64,000 bases of DNA, from contig UWYS01000002.1 in NCBI GenBank assembly GCA_900291925.1, positions 1,240,001 to 1,304,000 of the forward strand, in the 5' to 3' direction. The notes below the pieces were generated by a model. It saw only the letters and a list, made by a program, of their open reading frames with translations, was not told where the DNA came from and ran no database searches. Source of the DNA: Thecaphora thlaspeos (taxonomy: Eukaryota; Basidiomycota; Ustilaginomycetes; Urocystidales; Glomosporiaceae). This document shows positions 1-10,245 of this stretch, in pieces. The translations under genes were made by a program, and so were the position numbers. Each line of letters starts with the position of its first letter. Position 1 is the stretch's first letter.

Positions 1-1374
1 GTAGTTCTTGACCATGATCATCTTGACGATCTTGTAGATGTCGCTGGGGCCCTTGCTGCCGCTGTTGCCGCCCTTTTTCGTCTGGCCCTTCTTCTTGCCC
101 GCTCCGGCCTTGGCGTCGGCAGGGTCCTCGCCCTTGCCCTCGGCGAGCGCGCCCATGGCCTTCTGGAAGTTGTCCTCGCGGAAAGTGCCACGCTCGTCGA
201 CGACGAGGTGGATGCCCTCGCCGCCCTGAGGAAAGAGGTAGTGCTGGAGCGGCGTGGGCCGGAAGTCGGTGTAGACGACGTGGCAGGGCTGGGCGTGGGT
301 TTGGGCGATCCACTCGGCAAACTGCATGGCGTTGGGGATGGTGGCCGAGAGGAAGACGTAGCGGACCTTGCGCGGGAGGAGGATAATGGTCTCCTCCCAT
401 ACGACGCCGCGGTCCTTGTCGCGCATGTAGTGGATCTCGTCAAAGACGACCCAGGCCACTTCGCGCATGATTTCGCTGCCGCGGTAGAGCATGGAGCGCA
501 GAATCTCGGTCGTCATGACAAGGCAGGATGCGCTCGGGTTGATGGTGACGTCGCCGGTCATGAGGCCGACGTCGCCGAACTCGGCGGTCATCTCGCGGTA
601 CTTTTGGTTGGAGAGGGCCTTGATGGGCGAAGTGTAGACGACCCTCTGGCCGTTCTTGAGGCACTGGGCAATGGCGTACTCTGCGACGACGGTCTTTCCC
701 GCCGATGTGTGGGCGGATACGAGGACGCTCTCACCGCGCTCGATGCAGTTTACCGCATTGCGCTGAAAAGGGTCGAGCTCGAAGTTGTAGCGCTTGGCAG
801 GTGGGTCGTTGGGGACGTGCTGTGCGAGGGGGATGTAGGGGTAGGCGGGTGGCAGGGCGACCTGGTGTCGGACCGAGTGGGAGACCTTGAGCGCCTGGCC
901 AGTCGAGAGGCCGGTCTCGGGCTTGGCGTCGCTGTCTGCGCCCGCTGCGGCTGCGTCGTGGGCGGAGGCGGCGGCCGATTCGACGGTGATGTTGCGGGTG
1001 GTCTCTGCGACAAAGTCGTCGGTGACTACGGTGGGAACGGACTGTGTCCTCTGTCGTTTTGTCAAAGGGCCGTCGAGGTGGGCATGGTTGTGCTTGGTGT
1101 GGGCGTGGGCGTTTGGGAGGTGGGTGTTTCCGTTCTCTGCGTCGGCGAAGGGGTTCGGTGTTTGATGCTGTGCGGTGTCGGAGGGTGGTGTGTTTGCTAC
1201 GGTACGCTTGTTCTTGCTCTTCTTTGGCTTCTTTGTTGTGGAGGCGGCCGAGGAGGACGAGGGGGGCGACGAGGGTGCGGCGGGCTGTGCGTCTTGGATC
1301 TCTGTGATGGAAGCTGTGGTGGCGGCGCCTGCCGCTGCGGGGGGGAGGAAGTCGAAAAGGCCGTCCGGATCCAT
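1..1374 (-). CDS. MTR4: MTR4-type DExH RNA helicase, N-terminal part (3' end outside window)
   Basis: ATP-dependent 3'-5' RNA helicase of the nuclear exosome/TRAMP pathway, which unwinds rRNA precursors and other nuclear RNAs for degradation. The minus strand reads without a stop from an ATG at 1374-1372 to the window edge (458 codons). A low-complexity N-terminus of about 180 residues has basic KKPKKSKNK and KRQRT stretches (possible nuclear signals). The helicase core follows: Walker A AHTSAGKT near residue 220, [13 protein letters not shown] (motif Ia), [23 protein letters not shown], Walker B DEIH near 312, and [13 protein letters not shown] (motif III). These blocks match the Mtr4/Ski2 family, and the TGDVTINP and [15 protein letters not shown] blocks favour Mtr4 over Ski2. 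A Lys/Gly-rich insert ([12 protein letters not shown]) precedes the cut. It is divergent from UMP1. Identification is firm; the C-terminus with the arch domain is not in the window. Confidence 0.93.
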   Translation of the reverse strand, partial: MDPDGLFDFLPPAAAGAATTASITEIQDAQPAAPSSPPSSSSAASTTKKPKKSKNKRTVANTPPSDTAQHQTPNPFADAENGNTHLPNAHAHTKHNHAHLDGPLTKRQRTQSVPTVVTDDFVAETTRNITVESAAASAHDAAAAGADSDAKPETGLSTGQALKVSHSVRHQVALPPAYPYIPLAQHVPNDPPAKRYNFELDPFQRNAVNCIERGESVLVSAHTSAGKTVVAEYAIAQCLKNGQRVVYTSPIKALSNQKYREMTAEFGDVGLMTGDVTINPSASCLVMTTEILRSMLYRGSEIMREVAWVVFDEIHYMRDKDRGVVWEETIILLPRKVRYVFLSATIPNAMQFAEWIAQTHAQPCHVVYTDFRPTPLQHYLFPQGGEGIHLVVDERGTFREDNFQKAMGALAEGKGEDPADAKAGAGKKKGQTKKGGNSGSKGPSDIYKIVKMIMVKNY

Positions 1375-1413
1375 GATTGGGTGTGGCGGGAGGGGGGCCG
1401 GTGGATGGTGGGT

Positions 1414-1422
1414 GGTGGCAAA
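1414..1422 (+). promoter_or_regulatory. PACE-like element GGTGGCAAA
   Basis: Exact match to the proteasome-associated control element bound by Rpn4 in budding yeasts, 458 bp before the start of the proteasome chaperone gene UMP1. It also lies only about 40 bp before MTR4. Use of PACE by a basidiomycete is not established, and a 9-mer can occur by chance in a window this size. Confidence 0.3.
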
Positions 1423-1440
1423 GGGGAGGGAGGAGCAGGC

Positions 1441-1535
1441 GCTGAGCAGAGGCTGAGCAGAGGCTGAGCAGAGGCTGAGCAGAGGCTGAGCAGGCTGAGC
1501 TGGGCCAAGCTTAGGCCAAGCTTAGGCCAAGCTAG
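1441..1535. repeat. Two adjacent short tandem arrays
   Basis: 1441-1500 holds about five copies of an 11-mer (GCTGAGCAGAG), the last one degenerate. It is followed at about 1503-1535 by about three copies of a unit containing AGGCCAAGCTT. Both lie in the 5' flank of MTR4, about 70-160 bp before its ATG, and so could be in its leader or promoter. Confidence 0.85.
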
Positions 1536-1879
1536 GCCCGAGCAGGCAGGCTAAAAGGCAGGCTTTGGCGCTGGCCCCTTTTTTATTTCAGATTCTGTAT
1601 TCAGTTCCTTCGCGTCAAAAAAAAATCTCGACACACAGGCGCGCACCCTCCAACGTGTGGAGCAGTGAGTGACTAAGCGCAACATAAGCAACGCCCTCAG
1701 ACCCTCCGCAATCGTCCGTGATCACGCAGCGCGGCCGCGCCAGCTCCACACGCTCACCCACGCACGCTCAAGCCAGCACCCAACCCCCTCGCCACCAACA
1801 ACGCCTCCTACGCCTCCACCACCACCACTTCACTCCAACCCAACACCCTGACCCTCCCCGTCACACCCATCACACAATC

Positions 1880-2690
1880 ATGGTGAGCTTCCCCCCTCGC
1901 TTCTTCACTCCACACCAGCCCCGCCTTGCGCTCCGGTGCCCTTCGCTAACCACTCTTCCCTCCCTCCCTCCCTCCTCCTTTTGTCCCCCTCCCCGCCCAG
2001 TCGACACCACAGGTCCCCGCACCCTCGCTCGCCGTCGTGCCCCCGGCGCGCGCCTCCAACGGCCTCCTCTCCACCCACGCCACCTCCCACAAGGAGCACG
2101 TCGGCGTACACGACACCATGCGCTTTGGCCCGCACAACTTCCACCACCAGACCAGCCTCTCTACGCTCCACCCGGCACAGAACAGGTTGGAAAAGTGGGA
2201 CGAGACGCGCGACAACCTCAAGCTCACCATGGAACGCAACCTGTTTGGTCTAGGCGCTCCCGTCAGGACCCTCATGGAGAGGAAGATTGTCTCCCACGTG
2301 AGTCTCAGCCCGCCCCTCGCACAGCCCCCCCCCCCCCCTCCCCTCTCAACGATCCTCGACTGACGACAAACTTCCGCGACCACACCTCTTGACCCGATTT
2401 CTGCCCCACGCCCTCCACGCAGAACCCGCACTTCCCCACCCAGGGCATGTCCAACCTCCACCTCGACATCCTCAACGGCAAGGACGAGACGCTCGAACCC
2501 GTCGACTTCCTCCCTTGTAAGTTGCGCCTCCCTTCCCCCTCCTCCCTCTCTCCTGTCAGTGTAGTTGCCCAGCCGACCAACCATCCATGTCCTCACACCG
2601 TCCCTTCTTTCTTCCCTTGACCCTCCAGCTGAGGCCGCCAGCGAGCAGCTCGACATCCACTCGCACATGGAGCGAAAGTACCGCATCTAG
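1880..2690 (+). CDS. UMP1: Proteasome maturation factor UMP1 (POMP family)
   Basis: Chaperone that joins 20S proteasome half-assemblies, helps beta-subunit maturation and is degraded as the first substrate. Four exons: 1880-1882, 2001-2297, 2423-2516 and 2629-2690, giving 151 residues, close to the family length. The first exon is the ATG codon alone; GTGAGC follows it directly, and the next exon opens with STPQVPAPSL. Family blocks are VHDTMRFGPHNF, NRLEKWDETRDNLKLTMERNLFGLGAPVRTLMERKI, then HFPTQGMSNLHLDILNGKDETLEPVDFLP, the signature POMP/UMP1 motif. It ends ...SHMERKYRI. All splice phases close correctly. It is divergent from MTR4 and convergent with UGGT. Without the splice after the ATG, the only in-frame product would lack the N-terminus. 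Confidence 0.92.
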
Positions 2691-2933
2691 AAGCGTCGCC
2701 TTGGCCCTCGCCCTCACCCTGGCGCTCGCCCGGCGTGGCCTCATTCCGCCTCCAGCACCCTCTTGTACTTTTAGACAACATCGTCCCCTCTTCTCCAATC
2801 CAATCCAGTCCAAGCACATACTCGCATCTTGCCTCGCTCGCACGGTCGGTCTTGTCGACCACGAGGGTGATTGCATCGATACGAGTTTGATATACAAGGT
2901 GCTCTCGGCACGCGCCGCCTGTCGCCCGTCAGA

Positions 2934-5900
2934 TCACAACTCATCGTGTCCGCCTTGTCCCTTTTCCTCCACCTTCACCACCTCTTCGGGACTGACTAGG
3001 CTCTTACCTCCCTTCTCCCTCGCCACCCTCTTCGCCACCTCCTCCACCATCCTATCATACTCTGTCCACTCTGGAATCTGCCTCCTTGCCCTATCCAGCT
3101 TCGGCTCCTTTGTCTTGGGGTTGGAACAAAGATCGATGGTTTTAGCGCGGTGCAACCATTCGTGGCTACACCAAGTTTCGCACCACAACCATTCCTTATC
3201 GAGGGTATGGATGGGTAGCATGGTCTGCATGTTGTTCGGCAGGTCTTGATCCAAATTCGCCAACGAAGCAGGGTCCGATGAGAGAGCTTGATACTGTCCC
3301 CTCAACTTATCTCCCGCTGCGACGCGTCGGAATCGATGAAGATCCACAACGTACAGCGCCGAAATGTGGTAGGGTCGTCCGCGAAGGTAGTCTCGCCAGT
3401 AACCTTGTTTCCAGAATCGAAATCCTTCCATGTCCTCGCTATCGTCGCCCATTGGTGGGTATCCGTATACGGCACCTTTCAGATCGATATCGACAAGTTC
3501 TTGCAAATCCGTTCGCACCACTTGATCCGCATCGACGAATATCACCTTGCCAAGATCGAGCGGAAATAACGTGTCCAGGAAGAGGATCTTGTAGCCCCAG
3601 ATCGTACGTTGCTTTTCGCGTTGTCGACGTAACCAGTGAGGCCATGCGTACGTCACAAACGAATAGCGAAATCCGTACGTAGCTGCGAGGTGCGGTAGGA
3701 ACTCTTTGAACGACGGAGAGAGGAAGTTTTCGATGAACCAAAACTTGACCGACGATGACGTGTGTTTGAGCACGGAGAGGATCATGATGTACGTCATGCG
3801 CTCATACAAGTGGCCAGAGGCGATGGTGAAGATGTTGATGTCGGCGTGTTGGTGCGCTGCGCTCGTCGTCCTCGGTGTCAGCGCGGTCGACGAGGTGCTG
3901 CCGATGCGGCTGCGGACGATGGAGATGGCCTTCGACGCCGCTTTGCTGGCGCCATCGAGCGCGCCGTCGAGCAGACCCGTCAGGCCGCCACCGGTACCGT
4001 CGCCGCTACCGGCAGCACGACTGCCGCCACGCTTGACGGCGCCCATCGGTCTGCCCTGCGCGTCGAGCTCCTCCAACAAATCCTCATCCTCTTTGCCCTT
4101 CCTCTTCTTTACCACCGGGTAGATCCTCAATCCACCCAGCGTGTCGAGCGTGATGTCCTCGCCCGTCACCTCCACCGCGGGACTGTCCCATCCTTCGTTG
4201 CCGACGCTTACCATCTCGTACACCTCGTCGCTTCTGCCGCCGCTTCGGATGGCCAGCTTCCACAGACCGGGCGAAGCCTTGAACTGGAAGTAGACCAGAT
4301 TGGCCATGACGATCGTATCGAGCTTCTGCTCGCCGTCCGGCGTCTCGAGCACGAGCTGCAGACCTCGCGGCATGGCGCCGCGGATGTCGCGCGCGTGCCC
4401 CTCAATCAGGATGTGCTTGAGCTCGTACACCGCCTTGACGCCACGATGGCGCGAGGCAGAAGGGACGTCCGAGAGTCGGATGTTGTCCAGATCAAACACC
4501 GCCTCCTCGGCCATCGTCAGCCAGGCGGGCGGGACGTCGAGGCCTAGCGTCAGCACCGCCTGTTCCGGCATACCATAGAAGCGCAGCTCTTCCGACACCT
4601 CGCGCCCCTCTGCGTCGAAGCGGAGCTCGGTCGGTGCGCTGAAGCGATAGAAGCGCTTCAGCGGCATCTCGCCATTGTACGACAGCTTCGGGTTGAGAAC
4701 GATGCGCACGTAGACGCCCTGCAGCTTGATGGCGGCGCGCAGGATCGTCGACCACTTCTGCGCCGCCTCCGAGAGCGGATCGATGAGCACCGACAGACGC
4801 AGCGTGGCGGTGGCGCGGTCGCCCAGCTCGACGACATGCTCGTCGCTACCGAGCGCGTCGACAAGGGCGGTGCGCGGCTGCTGTGCCTTGACCATGACGC
4901 CCTCGTCGGCCGCATCGATAGCGTAGGCGCTCGAGGCGACAGACATGACCGCCGAGACGAGGTCCGACTTGGTGCGCGGCGGGAGGCTGGCAAAGTCCGG
5001 CTTCAGCGTCATCAGCATGCGAACCACCGCATCGACCTTTCTAGCCGACTCGACGCGAACGAGCGCAGAGACATCTTCCGGCCCGATGTCGCCCGCCCGG
5101 AAGCCTTGAATCATCTTGCCATGTAACAGTAGCGCCGGACCGCGTCGGACGTCGAGTTTTAGAGCGGCCACAACGGCGTCACCTGCACGGCGCCAGAACT
5201 TGTCGGCGGCCGCGGTGGCGGGGGTCGACCAGCCCTTCTCGGCGGCGTGGCCGGCAGCGGCGTCCCTGGTGTTCTCATGAGTTCCGCCGTTGGGCGATCG
5301 CGAACCGCTGGCAGTTGCGCCGATCTTGTCGTCCTGGTCGAGGTTGTCGCTAGGCGGGACGTAGGCCGCAAGAAGCTCAAGAAGCTGTCCCGGCGTCAGC
5401 TTCTCGAGCGAGCCGTCCTGCATCGCCTGGAAGAGGAAGGCCGACAGGGGCGGACTCGCGTCGGCAAAGCGCCGCGTCTCGAGGTCGCCAGTGTAGCCGG
5501 AGGCAGCAGGAACGTGGAGGAAACCGATGCGGAACCGGTCTGGCGCTTTGCTGGCCGGCGCCGCTGCCGCCGACTGCTGTTGGGCCGTGACGGCCTTTCG
5601 CACCATCTCTGCACCTTCCTGCGAGTCGAGGTCGCCGATGAGCCACAGCGTATAGTTGACGTACAGCGCATCCTGCGTGCCCTCTCGGTCGGCGCCGCCA
5701 TCAGGGTAGAGGTAGCGGTTGAGCGTGTCGCCGTCGCCGCGTCCACCATCGTCGTTGAGCGCATCGAGCGCCGAGACAATGTCCCCGTGGGCAAAGACGA
5801 TGCTCTTCTCTCGATCTGCTGCCGCTTCAGCGTCGTCGACGGAAGGAGAGGGGAAGACGAGCCTGGAGCGGAAGGTGAGCGCCTCTGGCAGGTCATAGAA

Positions 5901-8456
5901 GTACGTCTCGAGGTTCTCGGTGTCGGCCGTCAGCTGACGGTGGTAGATAGCGGGTGCGATGAGCTGGATCTGCTCCTGAATCGTGGCGTGGAGCATCTGG
6001 ACAAGCTGCGAGCTGAAGGGGAGGTGCTGGCCATTGACAAATACGTGGCCCCTCGGGCTCTCGGTGCGCGTGGCTCGCAGACGTTCGATGTAGGACCGCG
6101 CCATCCTCTCGCGCCGCCGGTGTTTGGCCACCTTGCCCTGCACTACCGCATCGAGGCGCGACGCTACCTCGGCAGGAGCGAGGTGGCCATGGAGGATGAG
6201 CGAGGCCTCGTCACGCGCCACCTGAACGTCGACGCGGGTCTCGCTGCCGGATCCCTTCGCCTTGGCCGAGGCGAGCTTGCGCAGGAAGCTGGTGGCCGCT
6301 TCGGCACCGCCGAGGTCGTAGACCTCCCAGAAGAGCCGCGCCAACGTGATGCTGTCGCCGTCGCCTTCGGCCCCCTCAAGACCTCCGGGGACAAAGCCCC
6401 AGTGCAGGGCGACCTTGCCGATGCTGGGCCCGACGCTCTCCGAGAGGAAGCGGCACGACTCGCGCCGACTCAGGTCGAGCACCAGCACGACGTTGAACAA
6501 GTTGAGCGAGATCTGCGGGAACTGTCCCGGCCACAGCGGCCGCAGCAGGTTGTAAAGGTCGTTGCTCCAGCGGGCGGTGGCGCCCGTGGGGACATTGTTC
6601 CACCACGTAATGGCGCCGGGCTCTCCGGCATCACCCTCGCCTTGGTCGCCGCCGTCGAGCTGCTGCTGCTGCTGGCGGTCCGGCCGGTCGCTGGCATCGA
6701 AGAAGGCACGGGCGGGCTCTGCGTCGGTCGAGGAGACGAAGGCGCGTCCGATGAGCATCGACGAGATTAGATCCACGGCGATTTCGGTGTCGAGCACGCC
6801 GCCGCCGCCGGCCAGACGTCCCAGCAGCGGCTTGAGCAGTCTGCGCTCGTCGCTCAGCGTCTTGATCAGGTTGAGCGGGTTTAGATCCTGGTCATCAATG
6901 CTGCGGCCGTTGAGCCATAGCTCCGACTGACCCGGCTGGATGCGGCGGTCTGCCAGCTCGAGAAGCGCGACGAGCAGGTCCGCATCGTCCTCGGTCGCCG
7001 CCTTCGACGATCGTGCCAGCCGCTCGGCGTGAAGAGGAAAGTTCTGAGAGAGCTCCTCGAGCGCACGGAGCGGATCGGAGGAACCAGCAACGAGGCGCGT
7101 CGCTCGGAGGCCGAGCTGGTTGATCTCTTCCTTGGAGAGGCTGCCGCTGGAGGGCTGCTTCTCTACGTCTCCCTCGCCTTCGGACGCCGGTTTCCCGGAA
7201 ACCGAAGCAGCAGCAGATGGCAGAACGTCGCCCAGTTGGTCGTAGAGCCAGGCTTTGTTCTCGTTGCTGACCTGCTCCGGCTCGCCTCCTTCCGATTGAC
7301 TGGCGTCTGTCTGTCCATCGATGCGTCCACCGAGGTCGGCGTCGTCGCGGATCTTGCGATCGTCGATGACGAGGTAGTCGACCTTCTTGAGATCCAGGTA
7401 GGCTCCGTAGCCGCCAAGGAACTGAGTCTTGCCGACATCGTCCGAGAGGAGGGAAGAGATCGTTTCTGATGCTGCTGCTGCTTCGGATGCCTGGCTGTCG
7501 ACCCTAGCCGGCGCCGGCCTCCAGCGAAGAACGTAAATGATGCGACGGTCGCCCTCGATCTCGCGGTGGCCGGAGGCGTAGGCCTCAAGCAGCGAGTGGA
7601 GCCCCCAGAAATTGACCGAGTAAGGATCGCCGTAGAGGATGAGCGTAAGGTCGTTGCCGTCGGGCGCAGTGGCGAGCCCTCCCTTGCCCTTGCTGCCAGG
7701 CAGGACATGGTCGAAGGGAAGCAGTCTCACGGATGGCTGCTCGTTCTGACGTGCCTGGCTGGCGGCCTGGCGTATGGCCTGGACAACCTCGTCCTCGTCG
7801 CACAGCACCTGCCCCTCGAGGTCGACCCAGCTGCGACAGCGTCGCTCGCCGCCTTTCCAGGCGTGTACCTTGGTCTTCCAGCGCTGCTCGAGCTTGAGGG
7901 TATGGTAGAGCTGGAGAAAAGCCTGGACCCTTGGGCTCTGATCGTGAAGGGCGAGCGAGGCGCGCCACAGCTGGATACTGGCGTCGACGGAGTCCCGCTT
8001 TGCATTGTCAGTCTCTGGACCAAAAAGGTGGGCCTGCCTAAGTGCACCTTCGGCCTTTGCGACGAGCTGGCGGTCGGACAGGCTGGCCAGCGTGGAACCG
8101 GCGTGTACGAGGTGGGCCTTGCCCTTGTGACGGTAGCGGTGGTGATGAGGGTGCTCGGCCTCGGTCGTTGCTCCGTCGTCTGGGTGGTTTTGACCGACGT
8201 TGGCGTTGGCGTTCCATGGCGCCGTGAGGCTGGTGACGAGCGGGAAGAAGCTGTCTGGGTTGCGTGCGTTTGCGGCTTCGAAGATCTCGAGGAGGAGCGA
8301 TGAGCCGTTGTGGGAGAGGCTTGGCTTCTTCCAGGGCGCTCGGAGCTGGACCTTGACGGGGGGCGAGGAGGAGTGCGACCCGGCCGATGCCAGCGCGTGC
8401 GAGCCAAAGAGCGCCAGGATGGCTGCGAGGGCGGCGTGGAGCCAGAGGGCCCTCAT
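2934..8456 (-). CDS. UDP-glucose:glycoprotein glucosyltransferase (UGGT)
   Basis: ER folding sensor that re-glucosylates N-glycans of misfolded glycoproteins so that they rebind calnexin. One uninterrupted exon of 1840 residues, a little longer than the usual 1500-1700. It starts with a signal peptide (MRALWLHAALAAILALFGSHALAS). The large N-terminal part carries the thioredoxin-like and beta-sandwich folding-sensor region, with fungal low-complexity inserts (Gln run near 620). The C-terminal GT24 catalytic domain, about residues 1515-1810, begins HADINIFTIASGHLYERM. It carries the DxD-type metal/UDP site FVDADQVVR near 1620 and the conserved FWKQGYW, LPNNMQ and LDKEWLWCETWC blocks. It ends exactly in HDEL, an ER-retention signal. 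Family assignment is very secure. It is divergent from the TLG1-like SNARE, with 535 bp between starts. Confidence 0.96.
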   Translation of the reverse strand: MRALWLHAALAAILALFGSHALASAGSHSSSPPVKVQLRAPWKKPSLSHNGSSLLLEIFEAANARNPDSFFPLVTSLTAPWNANANVGQNHPDDGATTEAEHPHHHRYRHKGKAHLVHAGSTLASLSDRQLVAKAEGALRQAHLFGPETDNAKRDSVDASIQLWRASLALHDQSPRVQAFLQLYHTLKLEQRWKTKVHAWKGGERRCRSWVDLEGQVLCDEDEVVQAIRQAASQARQNEQPSVRLLPFDHVLPGSKGKGGLATAPDGNDLTLILYGDPYSVNFWGLHSLLEAYASGHREIEGDRRIIYVLRWRPAPARVDSQASEAAAASETISSLLSDDVGKTQFLGGYGAYLDLKKVDYLVIDDRKIRDDADLGGRIDGQTDASQSEGGEPEQVSNENKAWLYDQLGDVLPSAAASVSGKPASEGEGDVEKQPSSGSLSKEEINQLGLRATRLVAGSSDPLRALEELSQNFPLHAERLARSSKAATEDDADLLVALLELADRRIQPGQSELWLNGRSIDDQDLNPLNLIKTLSDERRLLKPLLGRLAGGGGVLDTEIAVDLISSMLIGRAFVSSTDAEPARAFFDASDRPDRQQQQQLDGGDQGEGDAGEPGAITWWNNVPTGATARWSNDLYNLLRPLWPGQFPQISLNLFNVVLVLDLSRRESCRFLSESVGPSIGKVALHWGFVPGGLEGAEGDGDSITLARLFWEVYDLGGAEAATSFLRKLASAKAKGSGSETRVDVQVARDEASLILHGHLAPAEVASRLDAVVQGKVAKHRRRERMARSYIERLRATRTESPRGHVFVNGQHLPFSSQLVQMLHATIQEQIQLIAPAIYHRQLTADTENLETYFYDLPEALTFRSRLVFPSPSVDDAEAAADREKSIVFAHGDIVSALDALNDDGGRGDGDTLNRYLYPDGGADREGTQDALYVNYTLWLIGDLDSQEGAEMVRKAVTAQQQSAAAAPASKAPDRFRIGFLHVPAASGYTGDLETRRFADASPPLSAFLFQAMQDGSLEKLTPGQLLELLAAYVPPSDNLDQDDKIGATASGSRSPNGGTHENTRDAAAGHAAEKGWSTPATAAADKFWRRAGDAVVAALKLDVRRGPALLLHGKMIQGFRAGDIGPEDVSALVRVESARKVDAVVRMLMTLKPDFASLPPRTKSDLVSAVMSVASSAYAIDAADEGVMVKAQQPRTALVDALGSDEHVVELGDRATATLRLSVLIDPLSEAAQKWSTILRAAIKLQGVYVRIVLNPKLSYNGEMPLKRFYRFSAPTELRFDAEGREVSEELRFYGMPEQAVLTLGLDVPPAWLTMAEEAVFDLDNIRLSDVPSASRHRGVKAVYELKHILIEGHARDIRGAMPRGLQLVLETPDGEQKLDTIVMANLVYFQFKASPGLWKLAIRSGGRSDEVYEMVSVGNEGWDSPAVEVTGEDITLDTLGGLRIYPVVKKRKGKEDEDLLEELDAQGRPMGAVKRGGSRAAGSGDGTGGGLTGLLDGALDGASKAASKAISIVRSRIGSTSSTALTPRTTSAAHQHADINIFTIASGHLYERMTYIMILSVLKHTSSSVKFWFIENFLSPSFKEFLPHLAATYGFRYSFVTYAWPHWLRRQREKQRTIWGYKILFLDTLFPLDLGKVIFVDADQVVRTDLQELVDIDLKGAVYGYPPMGDDSEDMEGFRFWKQGYWRDYLRGRPYHISALYVVDLHRFRRVAAGDKLRGQYQALSSDPASLANLDQDLPNNMQTMLPIHTLDKEWLWCETWCSHEWLHRAKTIDLCSNPKTKEPKLDRARRQIPEWTEYDRMVEEVAKRVAREKGGKSLVSPEEVVKVEEKGQGGHDEL

Positions 8457-8991
8457 GGTGGGTCGGACGCTTGCTGGTGCTTGCTTATGCTGCTGCTGCT
8501 GCTGCTATGAGGCGCTGCTGCTATGATGAGAGGACGTAGCTTGAGGAGGGTAGGGAAGCAAAGGGAAGGGAAAGGGACGTGACGGGACGACAAGTCGAGA
8601 GCACAGCATGTGAAGGAGTCGAGGCGGCGCCTGTTCTTCTTGGACAGCAACACATCCAGCGGCCCTGCTATAGTACACTCTAGCTGGCCACTGCCACGTC
8701 AAAGGTGGCCCGCGCACGAGGCGTGGCACGGACGTAAAAAGGTGCAAGTCAAAAAAAAAAAGGCAGCATTTATTCGCAGCTAAATTCAAATTAACTAGGC
8801 GACAACGGCCCAGCGGCGGCAACAGCGTCCGACCGGAACCGGCCCGCACGTGCCACCTTGCTCCCTTCCGTCCCCCTCTCGCTCTCCTTGCCTCGCCTCC
8901 ACAACACCCCCGCCATCCTCCATCCTTTCGCCGTCCTATCGCATCCATCTGTCCACACATCCGCCGCACGCCATCCGCTCGCACGCCCATT
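8457..8991. other. Divergent UGGT/SNARE promoter region
   Basis: 535 bp. It contains a CTG/GCT microsatellite at 8488-8506 close to the UGGT start, an A-run at about 8751-8762 and a C/T-rich leader before the SNARE gene. No gene is seen. Confidence 0.6.
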
Positions 8992-10085
8992 ATGTCATGC
9001 GACCCATACCACGACTTTGCCGCCGACCTGCGCTCCTCTCTCTCGTCTGCCCGCTCCCTCTCACAGACCTACATCGACCTCGTCTCTTCCTCCTCCTCCT
9101 CCTCCTCCTCCTCCGCCTCAGCACGAACAACAGCAAGAACAGACGACCTTCAATCCGCACAAGACCGGCTGAACGACGCGATAGAAGGTCTGAGGCAGGA
9201 TGTAGAGGACGTCAAACAGAGCGTACAGGTGGTAGAACGCAGAGGGCCAGAGAGGTTTGGCGTGACGCCAGAAGAGCTGGAAAACAGGAAGCAGTTCGTC
9301 AGGCAGTGTGAGGATGAGATCGCTGTAAGTGTGCGGTCGGTAATGGCGATGGCAAGGACACGGAGAAGGATGACGATCGACTGACTGACCCGCGCCACAC
9401 TTCTTGGTCCCTCTCGCACGCTACATCCTACCTGCACCTCCGCAGCAACTCTCGAGGACAGCAGAGCAACGGCATTCAGGCCAAGGCAGCAGCGGCAAAC
9501 GAGCACCGTCTTCTAGCGGCTTCCAAGCGATAGACATGAACGATTCGGACCAGGGTGCAACAGAGGCATTCGAGCGTGAACAGCAACAGGTAACCTCGCC
9601 ACACCCCGCGCTCTTCTCCCCTCGAAACCTTCCCTCCACTGACATTCCCATCCGTCTCCACTGCAGATGCTAATGACACGGCAAGACACGACACTCGACT
9701 CGATAGGCGCGACACTTCTCAGCCTTCGCTCGCAGGCGGGTACCATGGGGCAGGAGATAGGCGAACAGGTCGAGCTGATCGGCGCGCTCGACGGCGAGGT
9801 CGAACACAGCCAGGGGAGGCTATCGAAAGCCATGCGTCAGATGGACGAGGTGGTGCGCATAGGCGACGAGAGGCTCGGAGGGTGGTGCGTCTGGATCCTC
9901 GTAGTCGTGAGTATCCCGCGCTACACGCCCTGTGCCCAGGCGAAATACGTTGCCGAGCAACTTGACCAGAGGAGGTCGACTGATGTTGGTCTTATCCGTT
10001 CGTCCGTCCGTCCGTCCGTCCGTCCGTCTTACGCTGTCCCTCGCAGGTGCTCTTCATCTTGCTGCTGATGGTCATTCTCATATGA
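8992..10085 (+). CDS. TLG1: Syntaxin-6/TLG1-type Qc-SNARE
   Basis: t-SNARE of endosome-to-Golgi and trans-Golgi membrane fusion. Exons 8992-9324, 9446-9589, 9667-9906 and 10047-10085 give 251 residues, all in phase 0. The N-terminus (DPYHDFAADLRSSLSSARSLSQTYIDL, then a Ser run and the helix ARTDDLQSAQDRLNDAIEGLRQDV) fits the syntaxin-6 N-terminal three-helix domain. The SNARE helix runs RQDTTLDSIGATLLSLRSQAGTMGQEIGEQVELIGALDG, with the zero-layer Gln in GEQVELI. It continues to GDERLGGW and a short C-terminal membrane anchor, CVWILVVVLFILLLMVILI. The last exon is only 39 nt and codes the end of the anchor, so it is easily missed. TLG1 is favoured over other Qc-SNAREs by the N-terminal domain, but orthology was not tested. 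Confidence 0.85.
10001..10028 (+). repeat. CGTC tetranucleotide microsatellite inside intron 3 of the SNARE gene
   Basis: Seven perfect CGTC copies, ending 18 nt before the AG of the last intron, so length change could affect use of the 39-nt final exon. Confidence 0.85.
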
Positions 10086-10245
10086 TGCGATTCCCCACCC
10101 CCGAGGAATTCCACAGAACACCCCCACGCCAGGCCAGGCTCCCCTGGCTCTCGACATTAAAAAAACACACTCGTCTGGGCAGTCACGGTCCTGAATCTCG
10201 GATTCGATATGCCTTGCATTGTCCATTGTCTCGGCGGCGTTCGCA

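Larger units (their letters stand above)
1375..1879. other. Divergent MTR4/UMP1 promoter region
   Basis: 505 bp between the two start codons. It holds a tandem repeat block next to MTR4, an A-rich tract near 1617-1625, a CA/C-rich leader before UMP1, and an exact GGTGGCAAA at 1414-1422. No additional gene is visible. Confidence 0.6.

Noticed and set aside
208..1467. 419-codon plus-strand frame over MTR4
   Set aside because: It is antisense to conserved helicase motifs; the translation is Gly/Val-rich with no family pattern. A GC-rich coding strand leaves its complement open.
5247..6770. 507-codon plus-strand frame inside UGGT
   Set aside because: Antisense shadow of the conserved UGGT frame, with no independent features.
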